The position numbers and the translations under genes were made by a program. A DNA stretch of 64,000 nucleotides, from NCBI GenBank assembly GCA_035578155.1, contig JAPWDM010000001.1:13367543-13431542 (forward strand). Direction: 5' to 3'. Below the pieces are notes generated by a model, which saw only the letters and a program-made list of their open reading frames with translations, made no database searches and was not told the origin of the DNA. Below, in pieces: positions 39,315-52,275 of this stretch (position 1 is its first letter; each line of letters starts with the position of its first letter). This DNA comes from Brachynemurus nebulosus (Eukaryota > Arthropoda > Insecta > Neuroptera > Myrmeleontidae).

Positions 39315-39681
39315 TCATAATGTCATTTTTACAACTGAATCGCAGTCGGTAGTTTTGGGACACATTCTTTTTTTGCGTTCCTTAGGCTCAGCTGGTTTTT
39401 TTGCCACTTGAACTGCTCTTGCAATTGAAGATATACTTAAATCTAATGCTGAAGCTACTCTCTAAAACCGCGCAATATTGTATTTAATTAAAATGTTAAA
39501 ATTAATCATGATAGTGTTACTTAATAAATTATTAATATATTTGCAAAAATTTTATATTTACCTCTTGTACGGCAGTTAAAGGAATCAAAGGACCACCATT
39601 TTGCAATTCTAAAGTAAAATAGTTTATCAATTTTAAAATCACGGACTTCATTTCCTCATAAATGACTTTAGATTTCGGCAT
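39315..39681 (-). pseudogene. 5' part of a helix-turn-helix transposase-like gene, two exons, frameshifted
   Basis: Exon 1 (39562-39681) encodes 40 residues beginning MPKSKVIYEEMKSVILKLIN and ending GGPLIPLTAVQE. Its last codon GAG is followed by GTAAAT, a good donor. After an intron of about 100 bp (39462-39561, ending in TTTTAG), exon 2 continues in phase with RVASALDLSISSIARAV, then KKPAEPKERKKR, to a stop at 39315. The order NGGPLIPL, then xRxAxALxxSxxxIxR, then a basic stretch matches a widespread insect transposase-like family whose next block reads RRTIxxFY (from memory). Here the equivalent block, MRTIYDMH, is present at about 39260-39285 but in another frame, so there is a frameshift near 39330. 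The catalytic part is absent. The track-length frame beginning 16 codons further upstream uses an earlier ATG; the family-like start is the internal one. Confidence 0.55.
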
Positions 39682-39739
39682 TTTCGAAGACGAGATAATA
39701 TTCGCTAGATAGCAGTCACTAGATAACAAAACTCTTCAA

Positions 39740-41470
39740 CAAAAATTTGAACAGTGTACTTGATATACTCTTCTTGTTAGCGTAAACAATCACACCACTG
39801 GAAGATTTCAAATGTTTCGAAGCATAGTACAGTAAGGCTCACACAAATAGTTCCAAATTATAACTGTTTAATTGCAAATAAATTAACCAAATGTTTCAAT
39901 CGTAGTTAAACTTTTTTTTATCAACAACAGCTTATATTTGTTTTCTGATCCACAGCCCGCTATTGCCAGGGATACAAATAATTTTGACTACATAAAGGTT
40001 AATTATTAAACATGATAGGTACATTTAAAGCACCTAATTTTCGTCAGGTTACTATATTTATTTTTAAGTTTAAAAAAATTTAATAAAATTTAATAAAATA
40101 TAAAAAATGGAATTTTGAGATAATCTTTTTATAATACTAAAACTTGACTTCGCTTGGTATAAAATTGTTTGAAAATTTATATCTTTATTTTATGTTTTTG
40201 AAAATATCTTTTCGTATTAGAGGTATACATTTCCAATGCAAATGTAAGTCTCCATGCAGGTGATTTTAGTGGATCGTATCATCATTTTAGAATTTGAATT
40301 AACCCATTTCTTTAAACTTTAAATAATTTATTTAGCTATCTTTTAGCTTATTTTTTAAAAGTGCTTATTACTTAAAAGTATTCATTCAAAAAATTCACCA
40401 TCAAAAAACATTATTAAAGTTAAAAAAGACAAAATATTAATTGGCGAACCGGATTAAAAACAGCAGGTGGGTCAGATCTGGTCCGCCGACCGTAGTTTTC
40501 TGACGTCTGACGGGTTAGCAAATTAATGTGCTATTAGAGCTTCTACTAACAAAAATGAACAGCAATTAAAAAAAAGTCTGAAATTTAATTTCGTAAATAA
40601 CAGTTAATCTGACCGTAATTCTTTAAGGACATAAAGTTTAATTACTATATAATTATAATAGTATTATAGTAATACATACATTAAAACCCAGATATTAAAA
40701 GCCTACAAACTTAAATATGGCATGTTCATATTATTCTAGTGGTTTTGACAAAGAGACTAATTATTTATAAATTTTATAATACGCGAAAGGTTAAACTTAT
40801 GATTAAACAGATGCGTATGATATAATAAGACCAATAAAACCCGCAAAATATTAAATTTATATCCAAAAAACCTTTAAAAAACAATCAATAAATTCCAAGT
40901 ACATAATATATTTATTACTTATAGTGAAAACAACGACAACTGAAAATAACTCATTCACATTAATTTATGTATCAGACAAGCTTGTAATATATAACTATCT
41001 CTCACAAGATCTACTATCTAATATATTGAAATAGGATAGTAGAAATTATAATAACTTTTACATATGTTACAAAATTTTATTTTTGAAATGAGTCATTTTC
41101 AGTTCTTAGAAATAAGATTATATTTAAAATGCAGTGCATTACTAATCTATATACACAATACACATATCATAAAATTGTAACGAGACCGTATCTGTACATG
41201 GAATGTTTTTGGAAAATTGTAGGTACTGATACTGTAGATAGTTGGCGATTTAGATACCAATATATTATATATACTATACTTCACGCAAACGACGTCCCGA
41301 GTACAGCTAGTAATAATTTTTCAATACCTTGTTTTGACGTAATGTTCTTATTTTAAAATTATTTATTTTTTGAGCTTATTATACTTTTTCATTTGAGCTG
41401 GTAGTGTACTGCTAAATATATTTTAAAATTTTATTTTATTATTTTATTCAAATGTTTTAAATGGTTTTAA
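39740..41470. other. AT-rich stretch, mostly unassigned
   Basis: Apart from the short hAT-like fragment at 40438-40515, nothing is recognised. TACAGTAAGGCTCACACAAA near 39828 has the look of a Tc1/mariner end, but no partner was confirmed. The frame at 41129-41356 has no recognisable product. Confidence 0.35.
40438..40515 (+). mobile_element. hAT-like MITE fragment
   Basis: GGCGAACCGGATTAAAAAC and GGTGGGTCAGATCTGGTCCG with CCGACCGTAG resemble the familiar hAT MITE ends that read roughly GGGCCAGATCTGGCCCGC. It is strikingly GC-rich for this window. No ends or target duplication are visible. Confidence 0.4.
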
Positions 41471-41475
41471 TGAAC

Positions 41476-41589
41476 TTCCAAATGAAAAATTCAGCTACTA
41501 CTCCCACTGTCATGGGAAGACTTGAGCTCGGGACTATAATAGAAATTTATTTTGAGGTCACCAGAAAATGATGTCGATTCGCCAAAATT

Positions 41590-41673
<84 letters not shown>

Positions 41674-41690
41674 TATATATAGGTGTTTCA
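41476..41690 (+). mobile_element. Helentron-like element copy (e), 5' part ending in (TA)n
   Basis: AAAAATTCAGCTACTACTCC, then ACTGTCATGGGAAGAC, GGGACTATAATAGAAAT and TTTTGAGGTCACCAGAAAA follow the 5' order of copy (c). It runs into a (TA)n tract (41592-41680), after which homology to the family stops. Confidence 0.65.
41592..41680. repeat. (TA)n microsatellite
   Basis: About 39 pure TA units, then TATTATATTATATATA. It occupies the same place relative to the family 5' end as in copies (c) and (g). Confidence 0.97.
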
Positions 41691-41949
41691 TTAATAATTG
41701 GAAATATTAAAATTGAGGATTCCTGGGCTCAGAATATAAAGATTCAACCCCAACCACTTAGATAAAATTGCTCTTTACTAAGCTACGAGTGTTTTATTTA
41801 AAAATTTAATAACTATTTTTTCCCAGTACTTTAAAACTATTTGACGTATCTCTATCATACTTGGCAGGATGTGTAGGTACCGTAAACCATACTAAACTAT
41901 GTTAAATAAGATTTTTCTAACTAGTCACAAATAAGGTTAACTCCTCCTA

Positions 41950-42736
41950 CACGGAGAGAAAAATCCTATAATTTTTGTAGAGAAAATTTCAGAAAAATTA
42001 CTATGCTCCCCTATAATACGTGCGCGATCGACGACCAAAATAAAAAATATGTACTAGCATGGTAAAATTTAATGTGGTGCTAACACAACTTTTATCACAT
42101 TCTTATGCATGTATATTATAGTTTAATTCTTGTTGTCGTACTCTTTCATTTGCGCATCTGACTCGCGACCTTATATTGGTTGCACATAACCTGTAAAAAC
42201 ATGTATACAAAAATGATGGCCAACAATATAATTCTAATACATATACTAAAGATGGGTAAATAACAAAAATATGAATTAAACGATGACATCATCCTAAGAG
42301 AGTGTAAAAGCAACTGACAAGTGACAATAGCTGCATCGAGGTACCTGATGCGAGCTGTCTGACAAAGTTTCTTCCACAGCCCACACCTATATGGTGCGCA
42401 TGTAACCCATGCAACTCGCTGATTGAGGTACATTTCATTAGAGCGATCCCAACACAACCAACCGTTTTTTTTCTTTCTATTATTAACATGTTAGCATGGA
42501 AATTTTTTTAATAAACACAATTAAAAATTATTTTTTTGTCGGTAATGGAACTTTTTACTGTGCTGTTTTACAAATTTTACGGAGATAATATTACGAAAAG
42601 AACATTCCAACCTTTAAATTTTTTATGATTAATTATAATCTTTATATTTTTACCTTACAGAATTTAATATGTTCGTCCTTTACACGTCGATTGTAGTGCT
42701 GAGCACAATAATTTTTATAGGAATTTTCTCTCCGTG
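41950..42736. mobile_element. TIR element, CACGGAGAG family copy 2
   Basis: The left end CACGGAGAGAAAAATCC and right end TTTTCTCTCCGTG are flanked by TA (41948-41949 and 42737-42738). The subterminal right block with CGTCGATTGTAGTGCTGAGC matches the arms of the short copy at 30926-31133, so this may be the longer relative of that MITE. The interior is 600 bp; overlapping minus-strand frames (42146-42489) sit in a GC-richer patch but resemble no family I know. Confidence 0.85.
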
Positions 42737-42935
42737 TATATTCTACGCCACTGGCGGAATTGTCATTTCAGCACAATTATTCGATTCATTAATACTTTCT
42801 GTATAAACAACATATCAACATTTTATTAATGTTTAAATACAATTTGTATAGAACATCGACTGGCAATTGAGCTTTTTCATAAATACAAAATAAGAATACC
42901 TGTAGAGTATCAAGTACCATAAGAGTATCAAGTAA

Positions 42936-43258
42936 GGCCGGGCATACACGTTACGGTATACCTGCACAGATAAACCTGTGCAGGTAAACTGTACAGGCAA
43001 CGAGCTCCACACGTTACAGTATACCGGAGAGGTATACCTGTACAGGTAAACTGCACAGATTTTACTCATGATTACTCATGACGCTTACTATGAAAGCGTA
43101 TAAACAATTGAAATCAAACCTGTGTAGGTGTTGTTTGACTCACATACACGCTGCGGTATACATACCTGCGCAGGTAGAAAATACTGATTTTCAATTACCG
43201 CTGCAGTTTACCTGTACAGGCATATCTCTCCGGTATACCGTAACGTGTATGCCGGGCC
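42936..43258. mobile_element. PIF/Harbinger-type MITE 2 with reiterated CCTGTACAGG
   Basis: The ends GGCCGGGCATACACGTTACG and CGTAACGTGTATGCCGGGCC are inverted repeats flanked by TAA (42933-42935 and 43259-43261). The inside repeats a 10 bp palindrome: CCTGCACAGA, CCTGTGCAGG, CTGTACAGGC, CCTGTACAGG, CCTGCGCAGG and CCTGTACAGG. It is 323 bp, non-autonomous. The two local frames at 42833-43069 and 43078-43275 merely cross it. Confidence 0.92.
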
Positions 43259-43707
43259 TAACAATTTTAGCTTAATGATTTAACAATTATGTACTTCTTG
43301 TGTTATCAAGAAGTGTTAAATAACATTTAACAATATATCTCTAGTGAAAAAGATAACAACATCAATAACAAATATTCAGTAATTTAAAGGAAGACGTAAC
43401 AAAATAAATTCTTATTTATAATTTTTTCAGTTTCTCGCTCTATGGGTTATTCTCCCAGGGCAAAATGTAAAAAAAAATATCATTCATTTGTTCTTTGGAT
43501 TCAATGTTTAATAGTTTTAGATGATTGTTATTTTGAGTAATATCTTTCAATGTGTATTTGGCTATGTAGTGAATTCGGTATGATTGGACAGAGACACTCT
43601 GTCAAGAAGTGATACAAATTGTCTGCTTTATCTGTGTTACAAATATATGCTTGCATAATATCTTAATATTTATCATTTTACTGAAACTTGACGGCTACTG
43701 GTGCTCT

Positions 43708-43712
<5 letters not shown>

Positions 43713-43786
<74 letters not shown>

Positions 43787-43898
43787 TTGCGAATCGGTAT
43801 TATTTTCGGTTTCTGGTGAAAAATTTCAAGCATAGTCCTGAGGTCAAGTTTCATGACAGTTGTTGTAACAGCTAAATTTTCCTTTCGGAAATTCGTTA
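43713..43898 (-). mobile_element. Helentron-like element copy (f), 5' part with (TA)n
   Basis: On the minus strand: ACGAATTTCCGAAAGGAAAA, then TTTAGCTGTTACAACAACTG, TCATGAAACTTGACCTCAGG and the (TA)n tract (43713-43782), matching the 5' order of the family. Homology ends at the tract, as in copy (e). Confidence 0.6.
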
Positions 43899-44189
43899 AA
43901 ATAGTTGAATTGCCTTAAATAAACTAATTCTAAAACTACTTAGAAGTACACTACTAGGTCAAGTGAAAAAGTACGCTAAACTCAAAAAGTAAGCATTTTT
44001 AAAATAAAATGTGAGTGAGTTGTTGTTGATAAAAAAAAAATTTAGATAAGATTGGAAAGTTTGGTTGATTTGTCTGTGATTAAACTATAATTCATAACTA
44101 TTTGATCCACTTGCACAGTAAAATTTAATTAATAGTTTACCATTACGTTGAGCCTTACTGTCCAATATTCAAAATAATTGAAAATCTTA

Positions 44190-44512
44190 TTAAGAGCAAC
44201 TTTTGGCAGACAACTCATTATAATTACGTCTTCTTCTGGAGTGTTATTAAAAATAGTTAACGACGTAAGTCGCATCTTTATATTGTAAGTTATTTATATT
44301 GTTATCATTCATATTTCAATTGTTTTTTTTTTTTTTAAATTAGGTTGGATTAAATTATTATATTATCTTTTTCTAATTCGTAATGTTGAATCGAGACGGA
44401 ATTTTTGAAGGAGTATTAAAAATTTTGTATTCAATTATTGGCTTAAAATCCATATGACGTGACTCTGAAGGGTTGTGCTAATTTATTACGTCATTGTCTA
44501 AATATAAAAATT
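44190..44512 (-). repeat. Dispersed repeat R3, copy 2
   Basis: Reverse-complement partner of 37571-37890, 6.3 kb away. It starts TTATTAAGAGCAACTTTTGG and ends ACGTCATTGTCTAAATAT. The stretch 43900-44180 to its left is AT-rich and unassigned. Confidence 0.85.
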
Positions 44513-45103
44513 CAACTGTAGATATGAACCATGAAGATTTAACTAGAGTTGGCAACTGTTTTATTAAATGAATAACTATAATAAAAATTTGAAAAGTAAC
44601 CAGATTTCCTTCACAGCTCTTTCGTTTTTTTTAAACTTTGTCTATTTTGCGAAATTTTTAACGTCTTATAACGTTCCCAAAGTTTCCGCCAAAGTTAAGT
44701 TTGTAATTGTATTTAATAAAATCACACTAATAAAGAATACTTAATAAAAAATCAGAGGTAAACTAATAAAAAATATGAGAATATTTACCTTGTCACTTTT
44801 CCCCGAAAACAAAATGATTATGATGATCGGATTACGAACCGGCTTTCGGTTTTTAAACTGTCATTAGGATGAGTACAGTAAAATGTTCTATATTTTAACT
44901 AACAAATATTGAAGTGTAAATTACAACTAATTTGCACGTAAGACGATTAATATCTCTCTTAAGAAATTTTTTAGTTTAGAGAGCGGTAATTTCTTCGTCC
45001 TTTTTTTGTGCTTAATAAAAAAAAGAAAACTATTAGTAGGTACTTTTACCATCTATTTACTGATATTTTAAGCATAAAAAACAAAACATACGAACGAAAA
45101 AAA

Positions 45104-45352
45104 TTAAAATTCAACGATTTGCGGCCATGGAAAAACGAGATGTAATGTGAAAGGCCGCCCTTAGCTCTGAAGTCCTGGTAAACAGGATTTTCTTACAGGT
45201 TGTAGGTTTTCTACGCCTACGTGATGTTTTGCCTCAACTAATTTGTCCGCAAGGTCGTAACAGGTTCTTTGGTTTGGTGTTACAAAATGCGCGACCACGT
45301 GTGTTGGTGAATCGTAAATAAAACACTCGCAATTTTTATTAGATAAATATAA
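45104..45352 (-). pseudogene. Coding-like fragment of unknown family, one internal stop
   Basis: On the minus strand, 63 open codons run from 45352 to a stop at 45161-45163 and include YDSPTHVVAHFVTPNQRTCY followed by DLADKLVEAKHHVGVENLQ. The same frame then stays open for 18 codons (GRPFTLHLVFPWPQIVEF) to a stop at 45104. There is no ATG near the beginning, so it would be an internal exon or a captured fragment. The composition, balanced and not driven by AT-rich codons, is unlike neighbouring chance frames, and the patch is clearly less AT-rich than its flanks. I do not recognise a family and propose no function. It lies just left of a TIR element (45609-47154) but outside it. Confidence 0.4.
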
Positions 45353-45608
45353 CTAGTTTATTAAATATTTAATTTAATTTTAACAAAAATAACACTTGTA
45401 ATCTAAAAATACGTTGCAACAATAACTATTTAAAGTAAAGATAATTGTAAAGCGTTTTTGTATGGGAAAACGGACCCTTAAATAATGTTGTTGTTATTAC
45501 AAGAAAAGACGAAATTAGAATGTGTATAAAATTTAGAAAGTTCGTTCTAAAACTTCTTATTTTTTCCATATCGAATATTCCATCACCTTCGATTAGAGTT
45601 GAAACATA

Positions 45609-47154
45609 TGAGCCGTTTATTATGAAAGTGGGGCAAGTCCATTTTTGAAAAAAATGGAGATAATGGTAGTTATAGATAAGACTTAGTATGATCTTTTCAT
45701 CTATCAACAATTTATAGTCAAAAAAATTCAGAAGCCTAATATTTGAAAGATTGAAGTTTTAGCTCTTAACAGTATTGTAAATATGTTTATTTTGATAGTG
45801 GTGCAAGTCCATCTTACAAGTAAAATTTCCGAGACTGGACCTATTGATTTTGATGAAACTTAGATATGTTGTAGAACACTAAAAAATAAGTAACACTTGT
45901 TTTTTTTATCTGCGGAAAAGCGGTTTGAAGGGGTGAAATCGTCCTTCAAAAATTGGGGTGAAAATTTAATTTTTCAAATATCTCGAAAACGGTAAGAAAT
46001 AGAAACAAGCATTTCTTAAATAAATTGGCGAGATTGCTCTTTTTTATAAAGCTATCTATTGATATGTAATTTGTTTACATTACATCAACAGGGGTAGTTT
46101 AGGGCTAAAATTTGAGGGGTTAATTTTTAGAAAAGAGGTAAAAAATAAAATATAATAAAGTTTTATTTACAAATTTCAAGTGTACGTAAAAAAATCTAAT
46201 CGACCTGTTTTTACTCAATTTCCTAATATTAAATCCAGGGGTAGTTAACTGCGGGGGTGACTGTGTCGACATAATCGTACTATTTGAGTAATTAAAAACT
46301 TCTACAAGGAAAATAGTTTTAAGATGGTTTCTCACAATAAATGTAGACTAAAATCGAATTTGCTCTGAAAAGAGATTTTATTTAACAAATCAATATAAAT
46401 TAACAAATTAGTAGAGAATTACAATAAAATTTTAGTTACCTGAAAAGAGAAATCGATTTTCAAAGTCACTTTCTTTTTCTATTTTAAATAAAATTAAAAT
46501 TCTCAGAAATATTAAATAAATCAAACATAGAAACTTTAATCATAAAATATGTTACAAGCGTATAGAGTATAACAACTACTTTATAGTTGCTATACCCAAC
46601 GCGCCTAATTCAAACATCCAATATGCATAAACATCAACAGTGTAATTTAGAAATGCTTGTTTCTATGCATTTCCAAATTATATAGTTTAAAACAATTAGA
46701 ATAAATTTTCAAAATTAATTTTAAGCAACTCTGCAAAGGGGGTGAGTCGCCTTTTTAAAGTACATACTTATTTTCAAACACTCATTTCTACTGCTAAGGC
46801 ACTGGCAGGGGGTAATAATGTCATAGTACGTGCTTCTAAAGTTGAACTGTCGTATGACAAGTTTTTATTTTTAAATGATAAAACTCAAATATTATCCTTT
46901 TAAATTAACGATTACAATACTTATTTAATTTTGAAAGTGGGGCAAGTCCATTTAGTTATAATAAAACCTGCTATTTTTTTAACCAGCATTATAAACACTA
47001 TTGGATCATAAACTTGCATTATCTAAGACCACAAAATACAAAAAGTATGTCTATTAACACTTACCAATATTTTTAAATTTATTGAAACGCAAACCCTTAA
47101 ATATCTCACAATAGCAAAATATGGACTTGCCCCACTTTCAAAATCAACGGCTCA
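45609..47154. mobile_element. TA-flanked TIR element with repeated GGGGCAAGTCCA motif
   Basis: The left end TGAGCCGTTTATTATGAAAG then TGGGGCAAGTCCAT faces the right end ATGGACTTGCCCCACTTTCA then AAATCAACGGCTCA, flanked by TA (45607-45608, 47155-47156). The motif recurs at about 45803 (TGGTGCAAGTCCAT) and 46938 (TGGGGCAAGTCCAT). It is 1546 bp without a recognisable transposase. It contains a copy of repeat F at 45795-46160. The minus-strand frames at 45426-45710 and 46120-46335 cross its parts. Confidence 0.85.
45795..46160 (+). repeat. Repeat F, single-arm copy
   Basis: It matches the left arm of the fold-back at 55285-55997: TTGATGAAACTTAGATATGT, AGAACACTAAAAAATAAG, CGGTTTGAAGGGGTGAAATC and ATCTCGAAAACGGTAAGA. 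Here only one arm exists, so the palindrome at 55.3 kb arose from a repeat that also occurs in simple form. Confidence 0.85.
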
Positions 47155-47159
47155 TATTT

Positions 47160-48410
47160 TTTCTTATATAAAAGAGTGAGATACATAATCCACTTGTACC
47201 TGATATTTTTTCTTGGAAACTACCCCTAACTCGCTCCCCTCTGACCAACCAAATTTGTCTTCAGAGCACTCCTACGTCATTTGTGTTCCTTCTCTCTTTA
47301 TTTAAGAGATGACGCTATAATTTTATGTATTGAGATTTTTATGCAATTGACATAACCTAGGTGTTTAAACTATTGTCTACTCTTTTTAGAATATGAAATT
47401 AACTATTTTCTTGAGTTGGTTTCCAAGATTTTCATTTCTAAGGAAACTTCAAATGGAAATTTATTTGAAATTACCCAGCGCCTGTTCCATACGACGTTAC
47501 AAATGATAGACATAATTTTGGGGTTTATGTTCATCTGAAACAAGATAAAAGATTCCGGTTTAGAAAAGTTGTCATTATGGTAGGAACGACAATAAAAAAA
47601 GAATTTCAAAATTTGAAAATGAGGGTCATAAACTAACTTGAAGGAAATTAGATAAAAAGAACTTGAAATATGTCGACTAGCATGAAAAAATGTATTTTCA
47701 AGTAAAACGTATGTAATGTTTTGAAGTAAAATTCTCGGATACCTGATCCTATCGTATTAAAATGGTTATGAATGGTTTATGAATTTTCAAAATTTGTAAA
47801 TTCCCTTTTCAGGGGCATATTTTTAAGGTCTACATTTTCAGGATATAAAACAAAAACAAAAAAAAAATATTCAAAATTTTAGACTAGTATACTGCCCTAA
47901 TTAATAGAGGATCATGCCTATTGAGACGAAGGGAAATTTCGAAAAAAATTAAATAAATTATACAACATGCCCCTCTTGTACTTTGCAAACAATAATATGT
48001 AGTACAATCAAAATGAACGGTTTGATAGAATTCTCTACTATTTACAACTTGTTCATTGACTTTATTTTTTATAGAGAACCTGCGTGATCATGGAATCTAT
48101 TGCGTCATAATTGAATGATCATTGAAACACGAGCGTTCATGATGGCTATATTTAACATTTTTTACGTGAGAGAATATGTAGGCTATTTAGAATTTAAAAG
48201 TTTGTTATTTATTTATGAAAAATGTCAAATAGGAAATACAAGTTATTATAAAAAGCGGTTTTCGAGATGTCCAAGTGGCTGATTTATGTGATTCTTGTTA
48301 CAAAAAAGGAAAAAACTTGTGTCAAAATGCTCATATGTATACGACATTCAAGAAGTATCGGTGTAGAAAATGGTATAACAGCCAAAGTTATGCGACAAAC
48401 AAATATAAAA
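47160..48410. other. Stretch without recognised genes
   Basis: AT-rich, with no element ends or arrays seen. The frames at 47403-47609 (minus) and 48267-48449 (plus, crossing a hAT MITE) are not supported as genes. Confidence 0.4.
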
Positions 48411-48418
48411 CTTCTAAA

Positions 48419-48619
48419 CAGGGCAGTTTTTAGGGGCGGAAGATTTTGAAAACTGGGCGGCAAAATTTGTAATTGACGTTTTTTTTTTGCTCGTCAGTTA
48501 TTTTCGAAGAGAAAGTTTTATAAAAGTAGAAAAATTAAGATTCGCTTCTTTTCAAAGGAAAGGTGGAGGCGGTATTTTCACGGTGCCTAGGGGCGACACT
48601 CAGGGTTAATCCGGCCCTG
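48419..48619. mobile_element. hAT-type MITE 2
   Basis: It starts CAGGGCAGTTTTTAGGGG and ends TAATCCGGCCCTG. A perfect 8 bp direct repeat CTTCTAAA borders it (48411-48418 and 48620-48627). It is 201 bp and non-coding. The interior TTGCTCGTCAGTTATTTT and GTGCCTAGGGGCGACACTCA show it is the same family as 30510-30797. Confidence 0.94.
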
Positions 48620-48639
48620 CTTCTAAACTAAACGTAATT

Positions 48640-49080
48640 TAACTATTAAATTAAGTGGCTAATTATGCATTTTTTAAAAAGATTTAATTTAATTTTTTAG
48701 TAACAACTAAATATTTGTCCGAGCAGTTACAATGTTGCATTGGACGCAGTCAAATTATCTGTTCTATTTAAGACAGCAACAATAATTTGTAAAAAAATTA
48801 TAAATTGACTTATAGAGACGTCACTAGTGACAATGGTGACAATCCAGGTTCTCTATAGTTATTTTATTTAATAATCATATATTAAAATTATAAATATTAA
48901 AAAGTAATAATTAATACAAAAGTATAAACTTGTTAATGAATTTACATATGTGAAAATCTATAGTTACAAAAAATTTGCGCTGACGTGCTCAAATTTTTTA
49001 AAATTACTATTCGCCTACTTGTATTTAGAATAAACATAATGCTTTTAAAACACATTTAACAATAGCATTCAATTCCGATG
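48640..49080. other. AT-rich stretch with nothing recognised
   Basis: No frames, arrays or element ends were identified between the hAT MITE and the tandem block to the right. Confidence 0.4.
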
Positions 49081-49084
49081 TAAA

Positions 49085-50115
<1,031 letters not shown>

Positions 50116-50249
50116 GCATTTTTTTTTTCTACATATTCGTGTTCTACGGGTCCGAAAACGGATAGCGCCCCTACTCTCGCCTCTCGCAGCTCTTATCGTA
50201 TAGACTGTATAAGTCTAATTTTTCGGAGAAAATTCGACTAAAAACCCCG

Positions 50250-52160
50250 GTGTGTATTTGATGTTTTAAGGAAAAAATGTACATTATTTTAAATTCGTAT
50301 TACACATTTAATAGTAGTTAAATACAGCTCGTTGAATAGCTCCATAAATCAAATTGATCACCTATGTTTTGTCTAGATTTTGTTCATGCATTGTCTGAGC
50401 TGTGTGTCACGTTCACCTTATGGCACGCAATGACGACCGGTATGTCAACATGGCAATATTTATATATTATGTCATTATGTGTTAGTTAATAGTCTACATT
50501 AAATTTGTTAATGGAACAGTTTATGTTTTAATCGAAACATATAAATAAAAATAAAAATTTAATTGTAATGTTTATTACAATTTTAAAGCTATTTACTGCG
50601 TCAAATCATTCATTGCTATCTTAGATAGTTTTACAAGGAGAGACTGAAAAAATTTTTGTTCGATTTTTTGTCAAATGGGAAGCAAGACGGAGAGTCGAAA
50701 ATAACACTTCCAGACTGTTAAAGTGGTGGTCGATAAAACGATTTTTTCAAAAGAAATTAACGAAACTTCTCTAGATATTTGTTTAATTCAATACCAATAA
50801 TACGAACCCTTACCGAAAAGAATTGACTACCCCAATTTTGAGAAAAACGATTTCAAAGTTTTGTAATTATAACACGGACTCTTATGGGAAAGCTCTAGTT
50901 TTTTTTAATAAAATAAAAACGTATCAAAGGAATTTAATAAAAATTTAATGTTATAAAATACAAAGTTACAAACCATATTTAATAAGAAATAAAAATTATT
51001 CACTACGCCGTTTTGAAATATAATTGATAACCATCATTTTACAACGTTTTTACAACGTTGCTTTTTCAACAATGCTTTTATATTGCTACAACATAAGCGC
51101 GCGGAAATTCAAACAAACAAGTGGTATACAAATATAATAAATGAAGAATATTAATACATTACTTAATTTTTGATAAAAGAAATTTTTTTGGTTAAGAGAT
51201 ACTCTTGTAGGTATCTGACTCTCTCAGAGCAACTACGTTAAATAAAAATTACTTATAACTTCCAAAATATTGATTTTTGTTATACGAGAACTTAATATAG
51301 ATAGATTAGTTCATACCTACTTGATCTTTGTTAGTAAAAATTCTTTAAGAATAATGTATTTATACTGGGCTATTTACATATGCGTACTCAATAAAATGCC
51401 CCAAAAAATGTTAATGTTTGCGTGTGAGTCTACTGTAGTTTAATTTACAAAAAAGAAATTTTTTTTCGATTTTTGGGAAATCATTTATTTTTGTATCTTT
51501 TTTATCAGAACTGGACAATTTTTAGAGTTTTGTAACAATGACTGCTACCTTTCCAGATACCAACTGACAATTGATTCTTTCAAAATAGCATCACAGTGGA
51601 TATAGGATGACTTGAAATATAAGCTTTCTCACTTCCGGAGACCGGGGACAAAACTCCGAAAATATATAATTTGTAGAAATTTCAGTCTGCAACCACTTTG
51701 TATCTCACAACTTTCCTTGAAAATGCATCCACCTTCCTTTAGAATGACAAAATAAATTCTGATTTTTGGTAACGGAATAATTCTGTTCATTGAGGTTTTC
51801 TTGGTATTATTCATAAGTGCTTTAGTACCTATATATAAATTCCTTATCAGTTACTGCGCCCTTCTCACAGCAAATTTCAAAAACTAAAAACAGGACAAGG
51901 AAGTCCTACCACTTTGTAGTCAACTTTTCTCTTAGTGTTTACAGTGTGGTTTTCTTTAATAAAGTTACACAAAATTTCCTAGAAATATCACGAAATGTCT
52001 ACTAACTCACTTAAATATTAAATTTGAAAAGAAAAATTACAATTTTCCACAAAATAAATAATTTTGTAATAAATTAATTATCATATATTTAATATAATTT
52101 GTTTAAATTTATTATAATTTATGGCACTTGAAAATTATGTTTGTACATATATGCATACAT
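50250..52160. other. Stretch without recognised genes
   Basis: AT-rich, with no element ends or arrays found. The minus-strand frame at 51629-51814 has no family resemblance. Confidence 0.4.
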
Positions 52161-52161
52161 T

Positions 52162-52275
<114 letters not shown>

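Noticed and set aside
42146..42489. Two overlapping minus-strand frames of 66 and 103 codons
   Set aside because: They lie in the interior of a TIR element, overlap each other in different frames, and resemble no family I know.
39828..44170. TACAGTAAGGCTCACAC and TTGAGCCTTACTGTCC as a transposon end pair
   Set aside because: The two are inverted but 4.3 kb apart, share only a short core and lack a clear target duplication; probably coincidence or separate fragments.
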